A stretch of 64,000 nt of DNA from Rotaria socialis. Lineage: Eukaryota; Rotifera; Eurotatoria; Philodinida; Philodinidae. Within the stretch, counting starts at the first letter, position 1. Every line of letters starts with the position of its first letter. The notes beneath the pieces were generated by a model. That model did not search any database and was not told where the DNA came from. It worked only from the letters and a program-made list of their open reading frames with translations. Shown in pieces: positions 37,847-48,670 of this stretch. The stretch spans positions 236,353-300,352 of the forward strand of contig CAJNYU010000033.1 in the NCBI GenBank assembly GCA_905331475.1, written 5' to 3'. Made by a program: the position numbers and the translations under genes.

Positions 37847-39929
37847 ATGGCTACGGCGAATTATTCTCAAACTTCAAATACTCTAGAAGAATGTTCAATA
37901 TGTTTAAGTCCATTAACTCAACAAGGTGTGGATGTTTATACAACAGCATGCCTACATAAATTTCATTTCCAATGTTTGGTCAAGAATGTCCAAGCACGAA
38001 ACAATGAGTGTCCTTTATGCAGAGCACATCTCGATTCATTAGTAGATATTCTTAATGCCACATCGACAGCTGCAAGCACGCAAGCAATTCAAAATATTCC
38101 AACGCCAATACCAGCACCGACACAAGCTCAACCGCCAGCAACGAACACAGGTGTTTGGGCGACACTAACGAAGTCAATGAGCAATGCATTTGGCTGGATT
38201 AGTGGATATTCGACAAGACCTGCTTCTTCGTCTCATGCACACAATTCTACCCGTCGCTCAATTGTAAGTGATTAGGACGCATGAAACCAATATTTAATCG
38301 CCTTATTTTCGTTTAGCTATCTAGCCCTATGCCTTCATCAGACGATTCCATCAATCAAGAAGCTGTTACAGCTCTTTCAAATCGTATTAATGCTGCCAGA
38401 CAGCAATCCATCGAAGGTCACACTGCATTTCCTTTGATTATTGCAACTACTACATTAGAATTCGGTGGTCAAGAATCAACAAAACAATCAAATATCTATG
38501 GAATGGTTACACTAAAAGCTCCATCAATACTTTCAAATAAAGCAACAGAAAAAGAGCTCGATGAATTGCGTGTTCCGGTTGACCTTGTTTGCGTTGTTGA
38601 TCAAAGTGGTTCAATGCAAGGCCAAAAAATAGCTTTATTGAAAGAAACATTGAATTATATTGTTGATCAGATGGGTCCATTAGATCGATTGGCCATTATA
38701 TCTTTCGATACTAAGGCGTTTGATCGATCACACGGTCTCAAATTAATGACCACAGAAAAGTAAGTATTTGATTCTCTTCTAGGTATAATTCTAATAAATA
38801 AATAAATTCTTCCTTTTCTTTTTTTTTCTTTTGAAGAAAACAAACTCTTCGAAATGCGATCACAGAAAATATTCGAGCCGCTGGTGGTACGTATATTGGT
38901 AGTGGTCTTGATATGGCAATTAAATTGTTAAGAAATCGTCGAGCTACGAATCCACTAGGTGCTATGCTTGTTCTAACCGATGGTCAAGATAATGAACGTC
39001 ATGATTATTCAAATTTGATGGAACAACTGCCAGAAGGTGTTGTTTGTCACACGTTTGGTTATGGATCTGACCATAATGCTGCTGTACTTTCTCAAATAGC
39101 TGAACAAGGTCATGGAGGTACTTTCACATATATTGACCAAGTCGATGGACTTGGTTATGCATTTGCAACCGCACTGGGAGGATTGTTTACGTGTATTGCA
39201 AAACAATTACGCATTAAACTGGAGTTTAATGGCGATTATACAGTCACGCATGCACATACAACTTACTCGTATGAACCGCATCAGCTTCCATCTCGTCATA
39301 TCACATTCAGGATGACTGATCTAAATGCTGATGAAACTCGAAACCTTATCTTTCAAGTGGATGTACCGAAACTGAATGCATCAGACGAAAATAATCCAAT
39401 CGATGACACTATCGGTATGCTCAAGATTTCTTTCATATAGAAGAAACATAGAGTTTAATTATTGAATTTCATTTTAGGTCATGTATCTCTTGAATATATT
39501 GATGCTAATACGAATCAGACAATCCGTACAGAACCTGTTCCTTTTGTACTTGCTCGTCCAAGTCAAATAGCTCCTCAATCGTCACTTTTAAAAGTAAATT
39601 ATGAGCTTGATATTCAACGTAATCGAGCTGAAACAAGTGAAATATTGAAACGAGCAGTGACAGAAACCGATTATGGACGCGCGCGTGAAATGATAAACGT
39701 TCAACTGGCAAAAATTCGCTCGTCGGCGTCAGCTCAAAGCCCGTTATGCCAACAACTGATAAGTGATTTAGAATTTCAATATTCGAGTCAAAGAGAATTT
39801 CAAACAACAATGACAAATATGTACATGCAGCACGGACAAGAACGTGCTACATATTCAACAGCTAATGCAATAAGTGCAAATTGTTATATGACATCGGGTC
39901 AAGAACGTTTTCGAAGAAAATTTTTCTAA
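37847..39929 (+). CDS. RING-H2 / vWA domain protein, probable E3 ubiquitin ligase
   Basis: Four exons, 37847-38263, 38317-38759, 38837-39414, 39478-39929 (TAA), give 629 residues. Residues of about 15-60 form a RING-H2 finger (ECSICLS, then ACLHKFHFQC, then ECPLCR). A proline-rich linker follows, then a vWA domain from about 205 with the MIDAS DxSxS motif in PVDLVCVVDQSGSMQGQK, the DRLAIISFDTKAF strand and a later LVLTDGQD (the third MIDAS aspartate). The C-terminal half (EFNGDYTVTHAHTTYSYEP, YELDIQRNRAETSEILKRAV) has the layout of the Vwaint region that follows vWA in these proteins. RING + vWA + Vwaint is the arrangement of plant WAV3-type E3 ligases, which makes horizontal acquisition possible but unproven. 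ATG 37847 is chosen because the frame upstream of it is T-rich flank shared with the pseudogene. AATAAA at 40168. Confidence 0.87.
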
Positions 39930-40779
39930 GTTTAGCTAAGATTGATGACTTTGGTTTTAAGTAGAAGTTCAATTATAGATGTTGCTTGATTTCTATTTTT
40001 CTTGGTTCATATATCTGTTTATTTTACCTTCATGCGATCGATGTGAACACTGATTTTGATCAAAATATTGTTTTTATGATTGTTGCTACTTAACGATAAC
40101 GATAGAAAATGTAAAAAGATGTATTCGAATAACCCACTGGTTTGCAGCTAATATATATATGGTTTTTAATAAAATTCCTAAGCTTTGTAGGTTTTAAAAT
40201 GAATCAAGCGAAAAATTCACTTACAAAATGATTTTTCGATGAAACGAAATTGTATGTAGATAATAAGTACAGTAGTGTTGTAAGTCCTTGGAAGAGCGTT
40301 AGACTTAGTAAACATGAAACAGAAGTATGGACTTGATCTTATGAATTTTTTGATGAAATTGAATGATATAATATAATGCGGTTTTGGAAAAGTTATGACT
40401 ACTTCACGATGAGCTAATTGGGAAGTATGACGATAGTTTTGTTTGCTGCTTTATGTTTCATTTGCGGTTTGAAAAACCATAAACATATCAGCCATTAGAA
40501 ACTAAGCTTATCGGGCTTTGTGAAAGCGTTTGTAAAATTGTTGGTATAAAGTATCAAGATTTGTTTTACAAGAAACTTACGTATTACTATGTAATGTAAT
40601 CAGAAAGGAAAATAGAAGGTTTTATTTTCGATTAATCGGAGCATGGGCGACAAAATAAAATACTATTTTATATTGGTCTTCCCTTATCAGCAAGTAGTTA
40701 TGTGTACATGACAATGCAAAACTCTCAGATATACATTTAAAATATTTGAAAGAGTTGATTTTTATTACATTGACGACAC
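39930..40779. other. Intergenic between RING-vWA and CRYZ genes
   Basis: AT-rich and non-coding. AATAAA at 40168-40173 probably ends the RING-vWA transcript. The rest should include the CRYZ promoter; no motif was recognised. Confidence 0.55.
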
Positions 40780-43711
40780 ATGGCAAATTTAATGCGAGCA
40801 ATTTCGGTCAGCGAGTTCGGTACTACTTTATTATTTCATCGTGAATTCATAATCATAAATTAAACATTTTATTAATTCATAGGAGATGCTAATGTATGTA
40901 AACCAGCAAAAGATATACCCATTCCCGATATAAAACCTCGAGAAGTATGAATTTGAATCAGTTCTAGAATTATTCTATGATGATTTCAATTTTAATTCTA
41001 ATTAGGTATTAATTCGTGTATATGCCGCTGGTGTCAATCCAGTAGATACATATGTTCGATCAGGTACATATGCTCGTTTACCTAATCTGCCATATACTCC
41101 TGGAATGGATTGTGCTGGTGTTATTGAACGAGTTGGTGATGAAGTTACTAAATTTAAGGTAATCGGAGTAGCAATGGCAATGATAGTGGGAATGAAGTTT
41201 TAATTATTTATTTTACTTTAATGAGGAAGTGAACACAGAGAAATTCAACTGATGAGAAACCTCTCTCCATATACATCACTTCTCTTCGAAGTAATTGCAA
41301 GAGAAAATTCAAAACGAGGAGTGAAAGGAAGTGTTTTGAAGAGGCTCTCCTGCCAGCTTCGAAAAATTAATCTTTCTTGAGAGACTATCATAATGTTTAT
41401 CTTATCATAATATCGAACGAAATAATTATTTTTATTTCAGGTTGACGATCGTGTATTCACAGTAAAGACTGTTACAGGCAGTTATGCTGAATATTGTGTT
41501 GCTAATTGCAATTATGTTTTTCCTTTGCCATCAAATGTTTCATTCGAAGAAGGCTCAGCACTTGGTACACCCTATTTTACTGCTTATCGAGCACTTGTTA
41601 TCAAGTAAGATAGTATTCATTTATTTGCTGAAACTAAAGGTCTAGCTTTATTTTTATTTCGACGCTACTGTGCTTCGATGAGTTGTTATTCGCTGTTTCT
41701 GTTTCCTTGCAAACGCCTGAGTAAAGGAATATGAAGACAATGAGGAACAGTAGATGCTAGCAGGAAACTTTTAGATACAAAAATTAGATGTGTAATAAGA
41801 TATCTGCGTTGGTCTCAATCCGATAGTTGATGGCTGTTTTTTGTTGGTCATGATAGAGAGTTTTGTAATGAATTTAGTTGCATTCTATTTTCTTGGCGAC
41901 TGAGAAATGATAACTTTTTAATATAACAGACTTCACAGGGTCATTCATTTTATTTTGAATGAGTGAACATTACTGAGGGAGAACAGCAAATATCAATGTG
42001 TACTGAACCTCAAGACTTCCGATAACAGAGATTACTTCAGATGACAATATAACACAAATGGTTGTCATGTATAAAGACAGTTAATCAAGAGAATTCAGTA
42101 TTGCTATTATGTCTATGGTTATCACAGTTAATCTTTTTGTACAACAGAGAGCACTGAGAAACATTCATTATCTTTTCGTTTTTCAACTTTTGAAATTCAG
42201 TTGAACAGGTTTTTCAAAATCATTGGCAATATTGATGATTATTAGATCCGTAATTAGCTATTCATTTGTAGACATTCAAAGTTATCTTACAATTTCAATA
42301 ATCTTCTGTTGGCATATATTTAGGGCTAATACATTTAGTTGGAGGGAATTTGTAATACGACGCGTATCGTTCTATCTGAAAGTATGGTTGATTACGCAGA
42401 CTGTTTAAACAGTACAATAAATACATGATTGTTGTTCGAAAATTTGGTACTGATATATAAGTTGAGTAGAATTTACACATATGAGAGATCAACGTGATTA
42501 CTATACTACCATTGCTTTTCAACCACGGAAAAGAAAAATTTTAACGAATGAAACTGTATACAAACTACAGACATATTTATGTCGAACGTATTTTCGTCAT
42601 TATTGAATTGTTTTTATTCAATCACATTTTATCTTGGCTCATCTTTTTTATTTTGAACTAACATCAAATTAAGATAATGGAGACTAATTATTCGCATATA
42701 TATCAAATCAAATAGAAGCTTATACTAAATCGTTGGATTTACTTCAATAGAATATTTTATCTAAAAATGATAGTTAGATTGAAAAGATTATGCCTTGGCA
42801 TACTTACAAAAATGAAGTGATCTTTAAAACTCGATGAATTTTTCTCCATCTTCTGATAAACTAAAAACTACTGAAATTTTAATAATTATTAAATCAAGTA
42901 AACTTGTAATAAAGCATTTTCGTTTATTCATTGTACGATAATAAGATTATTTTAATATCATAGAGGTCAGGCGAAACCCAATGAAACAGTTTTAGTTCAT
43001 GGTGCTAGTGGAGGAGTAAGTTACTGGAAAAAAACAAATAAATTTGATTACATCTCTATGATATTTATTTTCCAATGAAAACAGGTTGGCATTGCAGCTG
43101 TACAAATAGCAAAATCACTTGGTTTACGTGTTATCGGTACAGCATCTACCGAGCAAGGTCTACAAGCAGTAATTAATCAAGGTGCTGATCTTGTATTTAA
43201 TCATAAAAAAGAGGGATACATTAACGATATTGTAGTAAGATATTTACTTTTAATTTCTAAATATATTGTCTTAAACATACAATTTAATAGAATGCTGTGG
43301 CCGATAATGAAGGAATCGATATAGTAATTGAAATGTTAGCAAATGTTAATTTAAATTATGATATGCAAATGCTGAAATCTAGAGTTGGTAGAGTTATTGT
43401 TGTCGGTAATCGTGGTACAATCGAAATTAATCCGAGACTTTTAATGAGTAAAGAAACAAGCGTTTGTGGTGTTGGTTTATTTAGTACTAGTGACGTAAGA
43501 TAAAGCAATTGTTGATAGTATTATTCTTATTTTTGTTCGATTCAATTAGGATGAATATGAAATGATTAATTCTTATTTACAAAAAGGTCTTGCGGATGGG
43601 CATTTCAAGCCACTTCTTAGTCAATTGTATTCATTAGAAGAAGCAGCACAAGCTCATAAAGATGTTATACTCAACAGCGGTGCATGTGGAAGACTTACAC
43701 TTATAATATAA
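40780..43711 (+). CDS. CRYZ: NADPH:quinone oxidoreductase (zeta-crystallin type)
   Basis: Eight exons, 40780-40819, 40883-40944, 41006-41158, 41441-41604, 42964-43015, 43085-43234, 43291-43494, 43550-43711 (TAA), give 328 residues, the same size as vertebrate zeta-crystallin. Diagnostic stretches are [51 protein letters not shown], the nucleotide-binding [33 protein letters not shown] and [13 protein letters not shown]. This is the zinc-free quinone-reductase branch of the medium-chain dehydrogenase family, which reduces quinones by single-electron transfer using NADPH in the cytosol. The first exon is only 40 bp ([14 protein letters not shown]) and was found by matching the family's N-terminus. 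Intron 4 is unusually long (1,359 bp) beside the others of 60-280 bp. AATAAA at 43797. Confidence 0.95.
41605..42963 (+). other. Long CRYZ intron 4
   Basis: 1.36 kb of AT-rich DNA without stop-free coding blocks. An open frame at 42223-42408 has no recognisable motif. No repeat structure was seen. Confidence 0.5.
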
Positions 43712-44398
43712 AATCATGGTTTACTATTAATTCTTTTTTATAATTTTTTTATCCTTACTATCGAATATTGATTTTATTTCCCTCTGCTAAATGAAAATAA
43801 AAGAATGATAACATGTTCATTTATACTTTATTGTATGTTCTTAAATGCAATGGAAGCATAAACTATAATCAAGATCCTTCCCTCTTTTTGGAATTGAAAA
43901 ATCTATTTTCTATGTGCATTATTAATATAAAAAAAAAAGTTTTCAAATTACATAATAAATATGCCTATTATCTCATCCGTTATATTGGTTGAGTTTCATT
44001 TGGTTTCTTCTATTATTATTAGCTATCGAACGTTTGTATACACCGATAAATTTGAAGACTTTCTATGAGTACCATTCTTCTGGTATCCTTTTCTTTGTCG
44101 AAACGGAACATTCAAAATGTAGTCAAAGAAAAAAAAATTATATGAATAACAAAAGAGCTTCTAAACATTTGAGTACCTCGCTCCTCTGGTATATGTTAAA
44201 CTTCTCGTACTTTCTCTGTTGACATCTTTTCTTTCTCGTTTTAACTTGTTCTTTTGTCTTCCTTTTTTTTATCGACAATATTCAGTTTATCACATATTCT
44301 CTTCATTCAATATCAAACTTCGTATTTTACTACCTGGTTAGAGAGAAGCAATAACAAAGACCATCATACATCGAGACTGGTACTTTTTATACATTGAC
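43712..44398. other. Intergenic between CRYZ and the ZIP transporter
   Basis: Contains the CRYZ poly(A) signal at 43797-43802 and presumably the ZIP promoter. No gene seen. Confidence 0.55.
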
Positions 44399-47300
44399 AT
44401 GATAAAATTAGATCAGCATTCAAGTGTACTGATATTGTTGTTCATTGTTGGTTTATTTTTGACTCTTATCAATGGAGAAGATAATAAAACTTCAGTAAGT
44501 GATTAATAGGAAAGAATTAATGTTTCGTTTCTGATGAAAATAATGTTATTTAGTGTTGGTCTTCATCAACTGTATACAAAATATCAGCTCATAATGGTAA
44601 TCATACCGATTGGGAAATAAGTGCTACTGAAATCGAATTTGTTGAAGAATGTCATTTATCCTTTGTACAAAAGATTACTAATAAAAATTGTTCTGAAGTA
44701 ATAGGACCATCTCGGCGGCATCCAACACTTCTGCAAAGTAAAAGAATATTTTTGGAGCCTTGTTTGATTTTATCCTTTTTAAAATGTTGACTCTTTAGAA
44801 TATGGTTATGGATTTTTATCTATTTTTATCATAAGTGCCCTCTCTCTAGCTGGTTTTATAGCATTTCCACTAATGAAAAAGCCTTATTATAAATATTTAA
44901 ATGCATTTTTTACTGCATTGGCTGTTGGGACACTTTTTGCTGATAGCGCTTTTGAATTATTCCCTGTCGTATGTATTAGAATACTTCAAATATATCTTTT
45001 GATTATTATTTTCCACATCAAAGATTATCGAATATGGTCTAAGACAAAATCATTTACATGAACATGGTCGACTAACATTCAATGAACATTCAAATGGACA
45101 AAAACAGATACCACGTTTTCTTTGGCAGATGCTTGTTCTTGTTCTTAGTAAGTCATATTCTCAATTGTACTTAATATAAACTGTCTCTCTCTATAGCTGC
45201 TTATGTGTTCTATGTTATTGAACTTACTATAAACGCTTTTATGCATCGTCGACATAATGATCATCATCATCGTGTAAGAGTATTTATACATCTTTTGATT
45301 GATGATACGTGTTTTAATGTAGTGTGAAGCAAACCATTCATGTATTCATTCGCAATCTTTCTTTTTGTCTTAATTTTTAATGCATTATCAAGCATAGTAT
45401 TATTTATGCACATCAATATGAGTTTATAACGTGCGAACGCTCTATATGCTGGCGCGTCTTGAGTGTTTCTTTCGTTCTCTCTCTCTCTCTAAACGGCAGA
45501 CTTTGAATTTTACCTTGTTGTATGTCGATGACATTAAAAAAGAGAAATTAAAAGCTACTCGTTCGAGTGAGAGATTAAAATAACAGGATAAAGTCCATAT
45601 CACACGAGTGGCAATCGTCACTAGAAATTTCCGTTTATTTTGAGAAATCTAGAGAAAAAATAAACCTTCATATATGTGTGGCAGGCGAGTTTGAAATTTC
45701 GTTGAGTGTGGAATAGTTTTTTTCTTAATTTTTTAATAGAATTTTTGTTGAGATCCGACTTTAGAAGTTTTTATATTGAGAACTATTCCTTGCATCTTTT
45801 TACAATGAGTTTTTAAATAATTCACCTCTGTGTATCTTTTTAACTATGGGGACACGGGGGCATTGAATTTATCTGAGAAAAATAAATCTTGTATTTTTTA
45901 TCTTTCAGCGATAAATTCACTCTCTGTATATTTTTTAAACTATGGGGCCATGGGGGCATTGGATTTATCTGAGAAGTATTTCTTCTCTATTCTGTTTTTC
46001 TATAATCTATTATCACGAGCAGAAAGAAAAAGAGAAATTTTTTTTTTCGGTTAAGTATTTTTTTCGCGCATTCTAATCTCAACTGAAATTCTCATGTCAA
46101 CTGTGGCATATATATATTATTTAAGTTGAACATACGAGAGCCGGTCTTTCATGTTCAAAACTTTATTTTTAAACGCCAGTTGTTTAATTAGAGAGATAAT
46201 CAACGAATCCATTGTAAATGCTCTTAACCCTTTCCGGCCCGCTGTTTGGAAATTGCCGTACCCCCCTAGGGGAAAATGTTGCCATATGGCAGCACCGGGC
46301 CGGAAAGGGTTAAGAAACATCTCGATTTCTGTTAAAAACAGCTATCTTATCAACGCATTTTAGGATGTCCACACTTCCATGTCAAACATCAATCGGCTGA
46401 TAAATCGAAGTCGAAAAATTCTCCCATGATAGTTCCAATGTCCTTGAAGTACTTCTTGGGGGAAAAGTTTTGTTTTCCATACTACTAGACATTGTCTTTA
46501 GTTTTGCATGACTTATCGATTTTTCGCATGATGCAAGGATAAATGCCATAGCACAATGGTCAGCCAAGTAAACCTTGAGGAATTCAATCCTAGCATAGGA
46601 AAACTAAGGATGCGAAAGTCACGTTCATGAAATTTTGAGCTACAGAACATATGCTATTACGGAAATTAAAGATTTCCCTGAATCGAATTATTTTGATTAA
46701 AAAAAATATTGTTTTCTTTGTTATTACTAGAGTTCATTTGCTCTTAATGATTATAAAACGCCTGAACGGAGTGAACTACCGAGAGGAGCATTATCAAAAT
46801 CCCATGGTGATCTTTCGATTATTGCTACCAATACTTTACCTAATTTGACTATAACCGCTGATGAACGACAGACGAAAAGTAAAATCAATTTGATGACACA
46901 CCTCATCATTACGATGGTTCATGTTTTGTTTTTCTCTAAATCTTTTCTAGGCACTGGCTGGATGATCATTATTGGTGATGGTATTCATAATATAGCTGAT
47001 GGCCTTGCTATTGGAGCAGCGTTTTCTGAAAATATCTGGTTTGGTGTGACTACGTCAGTTGCGATTGCATGTCATGAATTACCAACTGAACTTGGTCTGT
47101 TTACTATCACTAGTATGACATTATCCTAAGTTTTGATTTAATTTAAAGGTGAATATATGGTTTTGATTGAATCGGGTTTTACTTTACGTCGAGCGTTACT
47201 TTTCAATTTTGTATCGGCTTGTACAGCGTTTATTGGCTTTTTCATAGGAGCTGGTGCCGCTCAAAATGAAGGTGCCCGTACATGGATTTTTGCTATTACA

Positions 47301-47541
47301 GCTGGAACATTTGCGTATATCGCGCTTGTGGATTTAGTAAGTTTATTTTATTATTATTTTCATGAATGATAACGATGTTCTATTGATTATTTCCCAGTGG
47401 CCAACATTAATGCCACACGCAGATAAATTTGATTGGGTTCGATTTATTTGCGTTACTGCCGGTTATTTACTAGGTGTTACAATCATGTTAATTTTAACAA
47501 TATTTGATGAGCAAATCGTAAATTCAACTGCAGAAAATTAG
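44399..47541 (+). CDS. SLC39A: ZIP-family (SLC39, LIV-1-like) metal transporter with HELPTE motif
   Basis: Nine exons, 44399-44494, 44554-44737, 44799-44968, 45024-45147, 45197-45273, 46731-46878, 46951-47094, 47149-47336, 47398-47541 (TAG), give about 424 residues. A signal-like hydrophobic N-terminus is followed by an extracellular part with NHT/NCS sites. TM segments include FLSIFIISALSLAGFIAF and FFTALAVGTLFADSAFELF. A cytoplasmic loop has HNDHHHR. TM4 carries HNIADGLAIGAAF, the ZIP metal site. TM5 reads ACHELPTELGEYMVLI, where LIV-1 ZIPs have HExPHE, so the second His is Thr. ARTWIFAITAGTFAYIALVD then WPTLMPHADK matches the TM7-TM8 end. It moves zinc or a related metal into the cytosol in other members. 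The 46879-46950 intron is inferred because splicing restores the usual WMIIIGDGIHN run. Another exon may lie inside the 1.46-kb intron 5 (see 46345). AATAAA at 47586. Confidence 0.9.
45817..45975. repeat. Two-copy tandem direct repeat (about 94-bp period)
   Basis: Two similar 63-65-bp segments (45817-45879 and 45911-45975) share TTTAAACTATGGGG/GGGGGCATTG and ATTTATCTGAGAA blocks with a few mismatches. They lie in intron 5 of the ZIP gene. Confidence 0.8.
46223..46314. repeat. Foldback element with 19-bp perfect inverted arms
   Basis: CTTAACCCTTTCCGGCCCG at 46223-46241 is exactly complementary to 46296-46314, with a 54-bp loop that contains CCCCCCTAGGGG and TGCCATATGGCA. The element is GC-rich in an AT-rich intron. 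It is consistent with a small foldback/MITE insertion or a structured RNA; no target-site duplication is obvious. Confidence 0.85.
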
Positions 47542-48670
47542 AAAGTGATGATATTCAGTTTTTTTTTCGGAATTATTATATATTCAATAAACAATATTTA
47601 GGCTGAATCATTTGTGAATGGGCACTTTATAACAAAATTTCATAAATCATGTTGTCTTCAGCGTAATGATAGATTTGTTTTTGTTGATCACATAGGAAAC
47701 ATCCATACCCTTATTAGAGTGGAATATGTATGCACATCGATAAATTCTGATGGACTAAACAGAAGTCGATGCTGGATCGATAGTATATGTCTCTATTTTT
47801 TTTTGTATTCTTCAAGTTATCATAATTGTTTTCATTAGTTATGCAAATCAATGACATCAATAGATATTTTTTGCGATAGAACATAAATGCTCCCCTTGAT
47901 TTTGAAGAGTAAATTCAGACATGCGTCACTTGAGTTTCTTTTGAAATTTTAACATTTACTGAAATGTCAAAATAAGTGAAACAATGAATCTTTAATGTAA
48001 GCCTCAGCAAATTTTAATCAATAAGCACACGTTTATGGTGTCGTCTATATTAAATACCTTGTTAATTGTAGTCATTCTGCCGAATAATCATGAAACTGTT
48101 TGAATATCGATTGGATAAATATTATCTACGATATGAACAAAGGATTCGCAATACAACAAGTTTTTTTCTTTCTATAGCTTAAACGAATCATTATCGTATA
48201 TACTTAATATTAATCAGTTTTAAGTTGGAATATGTTCACTATACGTGACTCATGACCTATCTATTGTCATAGTATCGACTGAGGCTAATGTTTTCGGTAT
48301 AGTATCAGCGATTGCTATGGCTAGTCAAGAATTTGCCAAGATACTTTGATTTTATCTTATTATTAGTTACTTCTCTTATATTGAAATATATAATTTTCCT
48401 TAAATTTCACTTCGAATTTTTTCTCGAAGATTTTTTATTTCGGTTATTTTTTGCTATAATTGCATAACAGATGAAGTATGGTTGAGCGTTCATTTTATTT
48501 ATTTTCTAAACAAATCTTGTTTATAAAACCTTAAAAAAGTATCAATCAAAAGTATTAAGAAAAACAAACAAGTACAAAACAAGTAAACTTTTTAACACAC
48601 AGATCAAACCAAACAAGAGTACTGTGTCATGGTTCGCTAGTTGGACATGTTCATTTAGTGTTTTTCGATT
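47542..48670. other. Convergent spacer between ZIP (+) and Argonaute (-)
   Basis: 3' ends of both genes meet here: AATAAA at 47586 for the + strand gene and TTTATT at 48494-48499 (AATAAA on the minus strand) for Argonaute. No other gene was found. Confidence 0.6.

Noticed and set aside
46345..46420. Possible extra His-containing exon of the ZIP gene (CPHFHVKHQSADKSKSK)
   Set aside because: It needs an alternative phase-1 donor at the previous exon, and no matching donor restores phase 0 for exon 46731; left as a possibility only.
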